Assembly: GCA_035463475.1 (NCBI GenBank)
Contig: DATHTE010000008.1
Location: forward strand, 62,001 to 126,000
DNA length: 64,000 nt
Source of the DNA: JACPDI01 sp035463475
GTDB taxonomy: Bacteria; Acidobacteriota; Vicinamibacteria; Vicinamibacterales; 2-12-FULL-66-21
Reading direction: 5' to 3'
Of the stretch, positions 55,338 to 64,000 are shown piece after piece. The translations under genes and the position numbers were made by a program. Below the pieces are notes generated by a model, which was not told the DNA's origin, did no database searches, and saw only the letters and a list, made by a program, of their open reading frames with translations. Position 1 is the first letter of the stretch. The number at the start of each line of letters is the position of its first letter.

Positions 55338-56129
55338 ATGGATCTGTCCCACGTCACCTTTCACGGCAAACCCGCCGATCGGCGCCACGGGGCGAAACCG
55401 CTCATCGTCCGCCCGGCGCCGCGCGGCGCGGGCGTAATCGAGAGCGACAACGCGACCTCGCTCGCTGAGAACAGCCTGCTGGGGTTCGTGCTGGCCCGGG
55501 CCAGTCTCGATCCGGCGGCGTACCGGCCACGGCCGCTCGAGCGTCGGCTTGGCGCATGCCTCCGCGCACTCCGGGCGCGCTCGGAAGTCGACGCTCGCGG
55601 GCGCCTCGAATCGCATCCGGAATTGCGTGATGTCGCGCTGACCCTTCGGATCTGGAGCATCGGGTGTTCCACGGGTGCCGAGTTGTACAGCGTTGCCATC
55701 CTCCTCGCGGAGGCGCAGTTACTGAACGGTGCGTGTCTCGTAGGCACCGATTGCCGTACCGACGCCGTGGAGCGCGCGCGCGAGGGCGTGTTTTCCGACG
55801 AGGCGCTCGCAGCCGTGGACCCTGCGTGCCGAATGCGGTACTTCGAGCGCACGCTCGGTGGCTGGCGTGTCGTCGATTCGCTGCGGCGGCTCACGACCTG
55901 GCACGTCGCGGATGCCACACGTGAAATGAGCGAGGGCCCGTGGGACATCGTGCTGTGCAGAAATCTCGCGATCTACCTCCAGGCACAGTACGCCGACGCG
56001 ATGTTCCGGCGGATGTCGCAGCACATCTCGGCAGGGGGCTTCCTCGTCGTCGGCAAGGCCGAACGTCCGGCTGTTTCGCTCCCGCTCCTGCCCACGGGAT
56101 GCTGCGTATATCGACGCCATGAAGTCTGA
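55338..56129 (+). CDS. CheR-type protein-glutamate methyltransferase, short and divergent
   Basis: 263 residues from ATG 55338. The SAM-binding motif IWSIGCSTGAELYSVAILLAE matches CheR (STGEEPYSLA) but with GE changed to GA and P to L. DIVLCRNLAIYL matches the CheR CRNVLIYF motif, and a GGFLVVGKAE end is usual. The N-terminal helical part is short. CheR methylates chemoreceptor glutamates. No receptor, CheB or CheA is adjacent; the partner is the hybrid kinase gene, which it overlaps by 11 bases. The altered motif I might reduce or change activity. Confidence 0.75.
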   Translation: MDLSHVTFHGKPADRRHGAKPLIVRPAPRGAGVIESDNATSLAENSLLGFVLARASLDPAAYRPRPLERRLGACLRALRARSEVDARGRLESHPELRDVALTLRIWSIGCSTGAELYSVAILLAEAQLLNGACLVGTDCRTDAVERAREGVFSDEALAAVDPACRMRYFERTLGGWRVVDSLRRLTTWHVADATREMSEGPWDIVLCRNLAIYLQAQYADAMFRRMSQHISAGGFLVVGKAERPAVSLPLLPTGCCVYRRHEV

Positions 56130-58278
56130 CGACGCCCTCGGAGAAAGCCGGCGCCCGTCCAGGGCCGTGTCTCTGGCCGTCGCGGCCGCCCTCGTAATCG
56201 CGTGGGGTGTCATCCGCCTGGTGGTCTTCGAGACGACGGTGTTCCCGCTCACGTATGCCATTCCACTGCTGGTCTGCGTCTGGACCCGGGATCGGATCGC
56301 GCTGTGGAGTATGGCCGCCGTCTTCGCGGCCTTCCACACGGCGAAGCTGTTCTGGATTCTCCCCGCCGGGACGCTGGCGCCCGCGGAAGCGTGGGCGAAT
56401 TACGGGGCCACCCTGTCGAACATCTCTGTGGCCGCCGCGGCGGTTCACGCGATCATCCGCCTGCGAGAGCGCCTCGAGGGCGCGCTTCGCCACGTGCGCG
56501 CGCAGGCAGACGAGTTGCGCGCGCAAGGGGCAGAACTGGCGCAGCAAAATGAAGAACTGGCCACGCAGGCCGAGGAACTGTTGACACAGTCGGACTCGCT
56601 CGCGCAGCAGAGCGAGGAACTCGCGCGTCAAAACGAGGAACTGCAGTCACAGGCGGAGGAGATCGCCACGCTCAACGAGGCGCTGAAGCGCCGCGAGGCG
56701 CTGCTCCAGGCGCTGCTGGACACCGCCCGGCTCTCAGGCAGCGAGCGCGACGCCCTTCAGCAGATCACGGGCGCAGCGGTGGATCTCTTCGGCAACGTCG
56801 CCGCGGCCGTCGCTGTCTACGAGGAGGCGGCAGAGGGCCTCTGTGTCCGGGCGCTCGCAACTGGAAGAACCGCCGTCGAGTTCGATGACCGCCGCGTCGT
56901 ACGCGACGACTTCGTCGGATTGATGTTGCAGCAGTACCGCACGGCGAGTCTGAACGACGCGTCGCTCCGGCCGGACCTGTCGCTGGTCGAACTGCCCGAT
57001 CGTCCGCCGTTCCGGGCTGCGCTCTGCGCCCCGGTTCACTTCATTGGGGTGACCTTCGGGGCGTTTGCGGTCTACAGCGCCCACCCGCACGAATGGACCC
57101 ATGACGAGTTCCGCCTGGCTGAGTGGCTGGCCGCACAGTGCGGGCGCGTTCTCCAGACGCTCCGGGTGCAGTCCGACCTGCGCGACGCGGACAGGCGGAA
57201 GAGCGAGTTTCTGGCCACCCTGTCGCACGAGCTGCGCAATCCACTGACGCCCATCGAGTTCGCGCTGAGGCTGATCGAGGCGGGAAACGGACAGACCGAA
57301 AAAGCGGTGGTCGTTCTGCGGCGCCAGTTGCAGCAGCTCGTCCGACTCGTCAACGACCTGCTCGATGCCACACGGCTGACGAGCAACAAGATACAGGTTC
57401 GGAGAACACGGACCGATCTCGTTACGATTGTGCGGCACGCCGTCGACGCCTGCATGCCCGACATCCAGGCGGCCGGTCACGACATCCACGTGGCCGCGCC
57501 GCCCGAGCCCGTCTGGATCGATGCGGATGCCGATCGTATCTGCCAGGTCGTCACGAATCTCCTGAACAACGCGACCAGGTATACGCCGCCCGGCGGGCGG
57601 CTCGCGTTGACGGTTTCAACCCTGGACTCCGACGCCGTTGTGTCAGTCGCGGACACCGGCGTGGGCCTCGACGCGGGAGATCTGCACCGCGTCTTCGACA
57701 TGTTCACGCAGATCGGCGGGCCCGGCAGCGGTGGACTGGGGATTGGCCTGGCGCTGGTCCGCGGCATCGTGGAGCTTCATGGCGGACGCGTCGAGGCGCG
57801 AAGCGACGGGCCCGGGCGCGGCAGCGAATTCCGCGTCGTGCTCCCACTCGCCGCAAGCGGCAGCGCAGAGACGGCCGACACACCCGTGTCGGCCTTGCCT
57901 GACAACCACCGCTTGCGTGTGCTGGTCGTTGACGACAACCGCGATTCGGCCGAAATGATGGGCGCGGTGCTCGAGGGGCACGGCCACACGATCCGCGTCG
58001 CGCACGACGCGGAGACCGCGCTTTCGGCGGCCGTGGATTTCGCGCCCGACGCCGCCTTGATCGACATTGGCCTGCCCGGCGTCGACGGATACGAGATCGC
58101 CCGCCGCTTGCGGCAGGCTGTCGGGACCCGTCAGGTGCGCCTGATCGCACTGACCGGCTGGGGAACCGATGTGGATCGCGCGCGGGCGCGGGAGGCCGGC
58201 TTCGACACGCACCTCACGAAACCGGCCGATCCCCGCCTCGTCCTGACCGCGATTTCGGCGGACGAAAAGACCGCCTGA
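56119..58278 (+). CDS. Hybrid sensor histidine kinase with coiled coil and GAF
   Basis: 719 residues. Three N-terminal membrane helices (about 17-95) precede a long coiled coil of near-heptad QNEEL/QSEEL repeats (about 115-195; AQQNEELATQAEELLTQSD). A GAF-like domain (about 200-350) is followed by HisKA with SHELRNPLTPIEF (His370), HATPase (NLLNNATRY, DTGVGL, GLGIGLALV) and a receiver with Asp649 in DIGLPGVDGYE. It autophosphorylates and transfers to its own receiver; the output partner is not evident. It overlaps the CheR-like gene upstream, so methylation may tune the sensor. The alpha-galactosidase gene starts 4 bases later. Confidence 0.88.
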   Translation: MKSDDALGESRRPSRAVSLAVAAALVIAWGVIRLVVFETTVFPLTYAIPLLVCVWTRDRIALWSMAAVFAAFHTAKLFWILPAGTLAPAEAWANYGATLSNISVAAAAVHAIIRLRERLEGALRHVRAQADELRAQGAELAQQNEELATQAEELLTQSDSLAQQSEELARQNEELQSQAEEIATLNEALKRREALLQALLDTARLSGSERDALQQITGAAVDLFGNVAAAVAVYEEAAEGLCVRALATGRTAVEFDDRRVVRDDFVGLMLQQYRTASLNDASLRPDLSLVELPDRPPFRAALCAPVHFIGVTFGAFAVYSAHPHEWTHDEFRLAEWLAAQCGRVLQTLRVQSDLRDADRRKSEFLATLSHELRNPLTPIEFALRLIEAGNGQTEKAVVVLRRQLQQLVRLVNDLLDATRLTSNKIQVRRTRTDLVTIVRHAVDACMPDIQAAGHDIHVAAPPEPVWIDADADRICQVVTNLLNNATRYTPPGGRLALTVSTLDSDAVVSVADTGVGLDAGDLHRVFDMFTQIGGPGSGGLGIGLALVRGIVELHGGRVEARSDGPGRGSEFRVVLPLAASGSAETADTPVSALPDNHRLRVLVVDDNRDSAEMMGAVLEGHGHTIRVAHDAETALSAAVDFAPDAALIDIGLPGVDGYEIARRLRQAVGTRQVRLIALTGWGTDVDRARAREAGFDTHLTKPADPRLVLTAISADEKTA

Positions 58279-58282
58279 CGCC

Positions 58283-59482
58283 GTGCACACTTCACGTCCT
58301 TTGCTGCTCGGCGTCCTGCTTAGCGCGCTCGCCACCGCGGTCTTCGTCAACGCCCAGACGCCACCCGGATCTCGCCGCGCGTGGATGGACCTGGCGCGCA
58401 CGCCGCCCATGGGCTGGAACAGCTGGAACCGGTTCCAGTGCGACGTCAGCGAGACGCTCATCCGGGAAACGGCCGACGCGATCGTCTCGACCGGAATGAA
58501 GGAGGCCGGCTACGAGTTCGTCGTGATCGACGACTGCTGGCAGATCTCGCGCGACGCCGCGGGGAACATCGTCGCGGATTCCAGGCGCTTTCCGTCCGGG
58601 ATGAAGGCGCTCGCCGACTACGTGCACTCGAAGGGTCTGAAGTTCGGGCTCTACTCGGATGCCGGCTCGAAGACCTGCCAGGGCCGCCCCGGCAGCAACG
58701 GATACGAGACGGAGGATGCACGGCAGTACGCCGCGTGGGGCGTGGATTACCTGAAGTACGACTGGTGCAGCACGGACGGCGTCGATCCGAAGGTCGCCTA
58801 CACCACCATGCGCGACGCGCTGCGCGCCACGGGCCGGCCCATCCTCTTCAGCATGTGCGAATGGGGACGCAGCCAGCCCTCCACGTGGGCGCGCGGCGTC
58901 GCGCACCTCTGGCGCACGACGGGGGACATCCTGCCCTGCTGGGACTGCACGGAAGCGTGGGGTGGGCATGGCTGGGTGAGGATCCTCGACATGCAGGTTG
59001 GCCTGGAGAAGTACGCGGGGCCGGGTGGGTGGAACGATCCGGACATGCTGCAGGTCGGCAATCCGGGGCTCACGGCCGCGGAAAACCGCGCGCACTTCAG
59101 CTTCTGGGCGCTGCTCGCGGCGCCGCTGATGGCGGGAAACGATGTGCGAACGATGGCCCCGGAGGTGCGCGACATCCTGCTCAACCGCGACGTCATCGCG
59201 GTCAACCAGGATCCGCTCGGGCGCCAGGGCCGCCGGATCCGCGACGACGGGGACCTCGAGGTGTGGTCGAAGCCGCTCGAGGGAAGCGCCCGGGCGGTGA
59301 TCCTGTTCAACCGCGGCAAAGCGCCCGCGACGATCGCCGTGTCGTGGCAGGAGCTGGGCCTGCCGTTCGACTCGCCTCAGCCCGTGCGAGATCTCTGGCA
59401 GAAGAAAGACGTCGGCGCCGTCAAGGGCACCTTCTCGGCGACCGTGCCGCCGCACGACGTGGTGATGGTGCGGGTCGGCTAG
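58283..59482 (+). CDS. Alpha-galactosidase, GH27 family
   Basis: 399 residues from a GTG start with a signal peptide (LLLGVLLSALATAVFVNAQ). GH27 signatures are all present: PPMGWNSWNRF, VVIDDCWQ, GLKFGLYSDAG, the nucleophile Asp160 in LKYDWCS, and WNDPDML containing the acid/base aspartate. A C-terminal beta domain completes the fold. It should remove alpha-1,6- or alpha-linked galactose from glycans in the periplasm or outside. It follows the hybrid kinase by 4 bases on the same strand. Confidence 0.93.
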   Translation: MHTSRPLLLGVLLSALATAVFVNAQTPPGSRRAWMDLARTPPMGWNSWNRFQCDVSETLIRETADAIVSTGMKEAGYEFVVIDDCWQISRDAAGNIVADSRRFPSGMKALADYVHSKGLKFGLYSDAGSKTCQGRPGSNGYETEDARQYAAWGVDYLKYDWCSTDGVDPKVAYTTMRDALRATGRPILFSMCEWGRSQPSTWARGVAHLWRTTGDILPCWDCTEAWGGHGWVRILDMQVGLEKYAGPGGWNDPDMLQVGNPGLTAAENRAHFSFWALLAAPLMAGNDVRTMAPEVRDILLNRDVIAVNQDPLGRQGRRIRDDGDLEVWSKPLEGSARAVILFNRGKAPATIAVSWQELGLPFDSPQPVRDLWQKKDVGAVKGTFSATVPPHDVVMVRVG

Positions 59483-59520
59483 CGTCACGACGCGGGCACT
59501 CGAGCGGTTCCGGAGGCCTG

Positions 59521-62379
59521 ATGCGCTCACTCCTTGCCGCGCTGGCCACACTCACGTCCGGCCTCCTGGTACAGGGCGTTCTCACTCAGGACTCGCGTCC
59601 CGCCAGGACCCAGGCGGAACAGCAACGACCGACCTTTCGCGCCGAAGTCAACCTGATCGAGATTGACGTCGTCGCGCTGGACGGCGCGAACCTGCCAGTC
59701 AGGGGACTTGGCCGGCAGGAATTTCAGATCCTCGAGGACGGCGCGCCGAAGGACATTGTGTCGTTCGCGCAAGTGGACCTGCCCGTTGGCCCCGTTCGTA
59801 CACCTGCCGCGAACGACGTGGCGACCAATCTCGGCGCCGGCCGGGGACGACTGATCTTTCTCGTGCTCGACGACGCGAACAGCCTGAAGGGGCGTACCGA
59901 GGCGATCAAGCAGGCGGCGAAGCGGCTGGTCCATCGGCTGTCGCCGGACGACCAGGTTGGCCTCCTCTGGGTGAGCCTCAGCCGCCGAGGCGCGCGGGAG
60001 TTCACGACCAACCACGCCGCGATTCTCGAGGCGATCGACAGCTTCGAGGCCGAGCAGTCGCTCATCGAACGCCGGGCCGGTCCGACGTCGGCTACCGAAT
60101 TGCCGAGGGACCCCGAGAGCGGCATGAGCGAGGACAGCGCCATGCTGGCCGGGCTCAACCTGAAGGCGCTGTTCGATGCCAATCGGCCGTTTACGGTGGT
60201 GGAGGACGTCAGCAGGCACCTGACGGCTCTCGACCGGCGACGGAAAGCCATCGTGTACATCGGCCAGGGCGCGAACTTCCAGCGCACCCAGCCCGGCGAG
60301 CCCGCGAACGATGTGAGCGTGCTCAGGGCGATCGCAGCCGCTCAGGATTCGAACGTCACCTTCTATGCAATCGATCCGAGCGACCCGCTGGCAACCGGCC
60401 CGCGCCGCATCGGGACACAGGCGCAGGCCGTTCCCGAGTTCGCCAGCGTCGCCTCGGCAACCGGCGGATTCGCCACGTTCCGGTCGGATCCGCTGGTTGC
60501 CGTCGATCGCGTGCTGGACGCCACGAATGCGTACTACCTGCTTGGGTATTCCGCGGACCCGCTGACGGCGGCGCGCGGCCTTCGGCGCATCGAGGTCCGC
60601 ACCACGCGTCCCGGTGTGCGCATCCTCGCGCGCAACAGTTACAAGCCGGTGGCCACTGCCGCCTCCGTGGACCCGCGTGAAGTGGCCTCGCGTGCCGTGC
60701 GCGAGATCGTGCCCCAACCGGATCTTCCTCTCAAGGCTTTTGCCGCGCCGTTTCGCGGCCCTGGCCGCAACCGGGAGGCCATCGTCGTCGCGGTCGAAGT
60801 GCAGGCGCCAGAATTCGCGGAGACCACCGGTGTCGGCGGCTTGCGCGATGACGTGCAGCTCGTTGTGTTGGCCGTCGAGCCTGGAGGTCGCCTGCGCGAG
60901 AGTCATCGAGTGACCGGTCGGGTCGCTCTCACGCCCGAGCGTGGTGGTGCAAACCCGGAAGGGCGCTACCTGTTGTTCACCCGCCTCGAGCTTCCCCCCG
61001 GTCAGTACCAGTTGCGGATCGGCGTGCACAGCGCGATCGCAGCCCGCGCAGGCAGTGTCTACCACGACCTGACGGTGCCCGCATTTCATGCGCAGCCGCT
61101 GTCGCTCAGCGGGCTCGTCCTTGGCCAGGACAGGAGCGTGGCACCCACGGTTCCGGCCGGGCGGGCAGCGACGATTGCCGCGCTCGTTCCATTCGTTCCT
61201 CTTCTCACCCGCGATTTCACCGCACGCGACGAGCCGTGGGTGTTCGCGCGCGTCTACCGCTCGGGCGAGTCCGATGATCGGTCGGTCTTGTTGACCACGA
61301 CTGTGACAAACGTCGAGACCGGTCGAGTCGTGTGGACGACGTCCGAACAACGCCGGGCCGATGCGTTCGCGCCGGACGGCGAAACGCAGTATCGCGTCCC
61401 GATCCCGATTGGAGAGTTGCCGAGCGGTTCGTATCGATTCCGGGTCGAGGCGGCGGCGGGCGGTCCGCCACCCGCCGGCAGAGAGTTCGACTTTCGCGTC
61501 CACGAGGAATCGAGGAAGTCCGGCGCCCCCGAGGGCACTTCATCTCCAGAGGTGCGGCCGGCGCCGTCACCGGCAGTTCCTCGGTACGCGAATCCGGAAC
61601 TCCAGACGGTGATCGACCGCGCGTCTCGCTACGCCACTGAGTACCTCACCGAGTTGTCCGGGGTGGTAGCCGAGGAGACCTACGAACAGTCAGTTGTGCA
61701 CTCTGGCTGGCGTCTGCCCGTTCGCCGGGGCCGCCGTCTCAGGTCTGACTTCCTCCTCGTGCGGCTGCCAGGAGATCAGGGCTGGACACCGTTCCGCGAT
61801 GTCTTCGAGGTTGACGGGAGGCCGGTGCGCGACCGGGACGATCGGCTTCGCAAGCTGTTTCTGGAGCCCCGGGAGGTGTCTGTTCCCGCCGCGCGCGAGA
61901 TCCTCGCGGAGGGGGCGCGGTACAACATCGGGACCGTCGTGCGTAACATCAACCAGCCCATGCTCCCGCTGATGTATCTGCTGCCGGAAAACTTGAGCAG
62001 GTTCGAGTTGAGCCTCGGAGGTGAAGACAGTATCGAAGGTATGCGGGTTCGCCGGGTGGATTACCGCGAAACGCGACGACCGACATTTATCCAGGACGGA
62101 TCCGCGGGCAACGTCCCCTCAGCCGGCACCTTCTGGATCGACGCGATGAGGGGTCGCGTCATCCGGAGCGTCCTCAAAACCAGCCACGGGTTCTTTTCAA
62201 TGGAAATCGAGGTTCTCTACGGCCCACTTGACGAAACGGACTTCTGGGCTCCAGTCCAGATGCGCGAGTCGTACGTATCGGCGGCGGAGCGGATCTACGG
62301 CGCAGCCACATACACGAACGTTCGACGCTTCAAAGTCGACACGGCCGAGACTTACAGGGTAAAGCCGGACCTTCGCTGA
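59521..62379 (+). CDS. VWFA-related secreted protein fused to an acidobacterial C-terminal domain
   Basis: 952 residues. A signal-like N-terminus (LLAALATLTSGLLVQG) precedes the VWFA-related acidobacterial domain (about 30-380): FRAEVNLIEIDVVALDG, LGRQEFQILEDGAPKDIVSF, LIFLVLDDANSLKGR, then YYLLGYSADP. A middle beta region follows (about 390-700). The last 250 residues (about 700-952) match another secreted family: ASRYATEYLTEL, VAEETYEQ, DVFEVDGRPVRDRDDRL and FSMEIEVLYG. Fusion of the two families is unusual to me. MIDAS is partial (DDANS). Function unknown; probably a surface or periplasmic protein. Confidence 0.8.
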   Translation: MRSLLAALATLTSGLLVQGVLTQDSRPARTQAEQQRPTFRAEVNLIEIDVVALDGANLPVRGLGRQEFQILEDGAPKDIVSFAQVDLPVGPVRTPAANDVATNLGAGRGRLIFLVLDDANSLKGRTEAIKQAAKRLVHRLSPDDQVGLLWVSLSRRGAREFTTNHAAILEAIDSFEAEQSLIERRAGPTSATELPRDPESGMSEDSAMLAGLNLKALFDANRPFTVVEDVSRHLTALDRRRKAIVYIGQGANFQRTQPGEPANDVSVLRAIAAAQDSNVTFYAIDPSDPLATGPRRIGTQAQAVPEFASVASATGGFATFRSDPLVAVDRVLDATNAYYLLGYSADPLTAARGLRRIEVRTTRPGVRILARNSYKPVATAASVDPREVASRAVREIVPQPDLPLKAFAAPFRGPGRNREAIVVAVEVQAPEFAETTGVGGLRDDVQLVVLAVEPGGRLRESHRVTGRVALTPERGGANPEGRYLLFTRLELPPGQYQLRIGVHSAIAARAGSVYHDLTVPAFHAQPLSLSGLVLGQDRSVAPTVPAGRAATIAALVPFVPLLTRDFTARDEPWVFARVYRSGESDDRSVLLTTTVTNVETGRVVWTTSEQRRADAFAPDGETQYRVPIPIGELPSGSYRFRVEAAAGGPPPAGREFDFRVHEESRKSGAPEGTSSPEVRPAPSPAVPRYANPELQTVIDRASRYATEYLTELSGVVAEETYEQSVVHSGWRLPVRRGRRLRSDFLLVRLPGDQGWTPFRDVFEVDGRPVRDRDDRLRKLFLEPREVSVPAAREILAEGARYNIGTVVRNINQPMLPLMYLLPENLSRFELSLGGEDSIEGMRVRRVDYRETRRPTFIQDGSAGNVPSAGTFWIDAMRGRVIRSVLKTSHGFFSMEIEVLYGPLDETDFWAPVQMRESYVSAAERIYGAATYTNVRRFKVDTAETYRVKPDLR

Positions 62380-62454
62380 AGTAGGTCGAGCCGCCCGGAT
62401 CAAACCCGTCGTCGAACAGCGCGCCGACAGTCTGATTGTGCGGGCGCCCTAAGG

Positions 62455-62901
62455 CTAGACGGTTGGCGCAGAGGCTGCCGCCGGCAAGCTCACTTCGGGC
62501 GCCCGTGGAATGATCAGCCACGCGGCGAGATACGCGACGACACCCAGCACGACGGCGCCGCAGAGAATTGACAGGATCACCCAGAGCAGCCGGATCGGCG
62601 TCGCGTCGACGGCGAAGTACTCTGCGAGTCCGCCGCACACCCCCGCGATCTCCCGGTCGGTCGCGGAGCGCGTGAGCCGCCTCCCGTGTTGCAGCGTCGC
62701 CGGTTCCGTGGTCTCCGGAATGACCAGCCACGCGGCGAGGTACGCGAGCACGCCGCCGATGATCGCGCCGGGCACGATGGAGAAGACCACCCAGGCGGCG
62801 CGGACGAACACCACGTCGACGTCGAGGTAGTTGGCGAGTCCGGCGCAGACGCCGGCGATTTTCCCGTCCGTTCGCGATCGGGTCAACTGGCGAACAGGCA
62901 T
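62455..62901 (-). CDS. Double PspC-domain membrane protein
   Basis: 148 residues made of two tandem PspC domains: RSRTDGKIAGVCAGLANYLD with VRAAWVVFSI, and RSATDREIAGVCGGLAEYFA with IRLLWVILSI. Each has one membrane helix and the YLAAWLVIPE / YLAAWLIIPR end. PspC is a small envelope-stress sensor that in enterics turns on the phage-shock response; here no PspA or PspF gene is adjacent. The duplication is internal. Its C-terminus is short and lacks the usual leucine-zipper tail. Confidence 0.88.
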   Translation of the reverse strand: MPVRQLTRSRTDGKIAGVCAGLANYLDVDVVFVRAAWVVFSIVPGAIIGGVLAYLAAWLVIPETTEPATLQHGRRLTRSATDREIAGVCGGLAEYFAVDATPIRLLWVILSILCGAVVLGVVAYLAAWLIIPRAPEVSLPAAASAPTV

Positions 62902-62959
62902 GGACGCTCTCCTCGATCGTTTCGACGACGGGGGAGGTCCCGCGGTTCACTTTCGCTGC

Positions 62960-63131
62960 CGGACAGGCTCATTGCCGGTTGACCGGCGTCCAGGCGCTGC
63001 AGGTACGGAGCGAGGAGATGGTAGCCGCCCCGCAGGAGCGTCGTCTCGTCACGGCTCCAGTTTCCCCGGCATACGTGCACGCCGATCCGCACCGCCGAAA
63101 AGCTGCGAATGCGATCGTCGAGGCTGAGCAG
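62960..63131 (-). pseudogene. Fragment resembling the MetE C-terminal domain
   Basis: Reverse frame reads DDRIRSFSAVRIGVHVCRGN then WSRDETTLLRGGYHLLAPYL, a pattern I recall from cobalamin-independent methionine synthase-like proteins (G(L/V)H(V/I)CRGNW.RDE). A TGA lies just upstream (63132-63134) and homology ends by about 62960, so only a remnant remains. The rest of the 296-base gap between the PspC and metallopeptidase genes holds nothing else I can support. Confidence 0.4.
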
Positions 63132-63197
63132 TCAAACCGCACCGTGAACCTTCCGTGAATCGCGCCGTATAGTTACGCAGGTTCTTCCGGCCCCACC

Positions 63198-64000
63198 ATG
63201 ACGTCTACCCCTGTTGCTTTCCTCGCGGCGGCGGCGCTGGTCACAGCCGGACTGAGTTCGGCCCAGGACTTCACCCCGGACCCCGGCCAGGTCCGGTTGG
63301 AAGTCAGTGACCTTCGCCGGCTCGCGGCGGTGCTGCGCGCCGCAGGCGGCGAAACCTCCGCTCGCGCGGCGGCCATCGAACGCGACTACCTCGCGCGGGC
63401 GTCGCCCGGCCTTCGTCGGTACGTGGCGCAATACAACGTGACCGGCGCCAGCATCGCCGCCGCTGTGGCGAAGAGTCCACACGCGTACGCGGATCTCGAC
63501 CGGACCGCCGCCGCGATCCTCGCGGAGGCGCCGGCGCTCCGTTCGGCGTGCCAAAAGCTGAAGGCGCTCCATCCGGATGCGGTGTTCCCGCCGGTCTGGT
63601 TCGTCGGCGGGCACCTCGGCGCGGGCGGCATGGTCGAACGTGAAGGTGTCATCGTCGCCGGCGAACGCTACGCCGCCAACCCGGCCGACGTTGTCGCTCT
63701 CGTCCTGCACGAGCTGGCGCACTTCCAGTCGGCGATGCTGATCGGTGTGGAGACGTATCATCGCGCCCTCGGGTCCGAAGCGACGCTTCTGAGCCGCGCG
63801 GTCCGCGAGGGAAGCGCAGAGCTGATCGCCGAACTGACCACCGGCCGGCACATCAATCCGGCCGCGGAACGCTACGGGGCGCACCACGAGCGCGAGCTGT
63901 GGGAGCGCTTCCGGCAGGAGATGCACCGCCGCGAGCCCGGCGACTGGATGTTCGTGCAGCCCTCGAACGCCGAATGGCCGCGCGATCTCGGCTACTGGAT
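63198..64000 (+). CDS. Secreted zinc metallopeptidase-like protein, 3' end outside window
   Basis: About 267 residues are present, running off the right edge. A signal peptide (VAFLAAAALVTAGLSSAQ) precedes a helical region and HELAH (His171, Glu172, His175), a zinc-binding HExxH, followed about 30 residues later by EGSAELIAEL, whose glutamate (208) is a likely third ligand. This gluzincin layout resembles DUF2268-type predicted Zn proteases. It may be periplasmic. Substrate unknown. No clear promoter in the gap upstream. Confidence 0.75.
   Translation, partial: MTSTPVAFLAAAALVTAGLSSAQDFTPDPGQVRLEVSDLRRLAAVLRAAGGETSARAAAIERDYLARASPGLRRYVAQYNVTGASIAAAVAKSPHAYADLDRTAAAILAEAPALRSACQKLKALHPDAVFPPVWFVGGHLGAGGMVEREGVIVAGERYAANPADVVALVLHELAHFQSAMLIGVETYHRALGSEATLLSRAVREGSAELIAELTTGRHINPAAERYGAHHERELWERFRQEMHRREPGDWMFVQPSNAEWPRDLGYW

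Noticed and set aside
58381..59520. N-terminal extension of the VWFA-related gene into the alpha-galactosidase gene
   Set aside because: The residues are shadow composition, and a signal peptide begins at ATG 59521.

Overview
The window reads as high-GC chromosomal DNA from an acidobacterium, most likely the Vicinamibacteria branch. The assignment rests on lineage-typical families: a VWFA-related secreted protein, an ADOP-type duplicated-FtsX permease, many secreted orphan proteins, GAF/sigma-54 regulators beside RND pumps, and REP-like GGGGTCAG palindromes. I saw no rRNA, tRNA, CRISPR array, insertion sequence or prophage. Assignments are from sequence reading only; no database search was possible.

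Layout. 1-7.5 kb is the end of an exopolysaccharide locus: a GT2 glycosyltransferase, an O-antigen-ligase-like polymerase and three secreted proteins with LamG-like modules. 7.9-16.4 kb holds an RsbT-like kinase, a porin remnant and an alpha-glucan set (GT4, debranching-type GDE, branching enzyme GlgB). 16.5-26 kb has an EVE protein and a Mug glycosylase whose start codons overlap head to head, a large clan GH-A hydrolase, a TPR lipoprotein pair, and a split LigD pair (polymerase and ligase as convergent genes). 26-34.3 kb is a regulatory and efflux unit: a GAF-GAF-AAA+ sigma-54 activator, an 18-bp-arm palindrome, a good sigma-54 promoter, a STAS protein and a complete RND pump. 34.3-41.7 kb has the ADOP permease, an Asp/Glu racemase, a membrane protein and a hybrid histidine kinase. 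41.8-49.2 kb is a tight eight-gene operon (RDD, RDD, SpoIIM-like, membrane protein, DUF4129, DUF4350, MoxR ATPase, DUF58). 49.2-50.0 kb is a reverse-strand cassette of four very small genes. 50.2-64 kb has a GT39 transferase, an apparent selenoprotein with its amidohydrolase neighbour, a CheR and hybrid-kinase pair, a GH27 alpha-galactosidase, a 952-residue VWFA-related fusion, a double-PspC protein and the start of a metallopeptidase.

The most notable item is at 52644-53309 on the reverse strand. An AhpD-like peroxidase-related gene carries an in-frame TGA exactly where the second catalytic cysteine of the CxxC motif belongs (EX11CX2UX3H). Eleven bases after it lies a perfect 6-bp hairpin with a GUU loop that fits the bacterial SECIS rule. 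An automatic caller would split it into two hypothetical fragments. Second is the self-consistent sigma-54/RND circuit, and third the MoxR-DUF58 membrane operon, whose function is not established.
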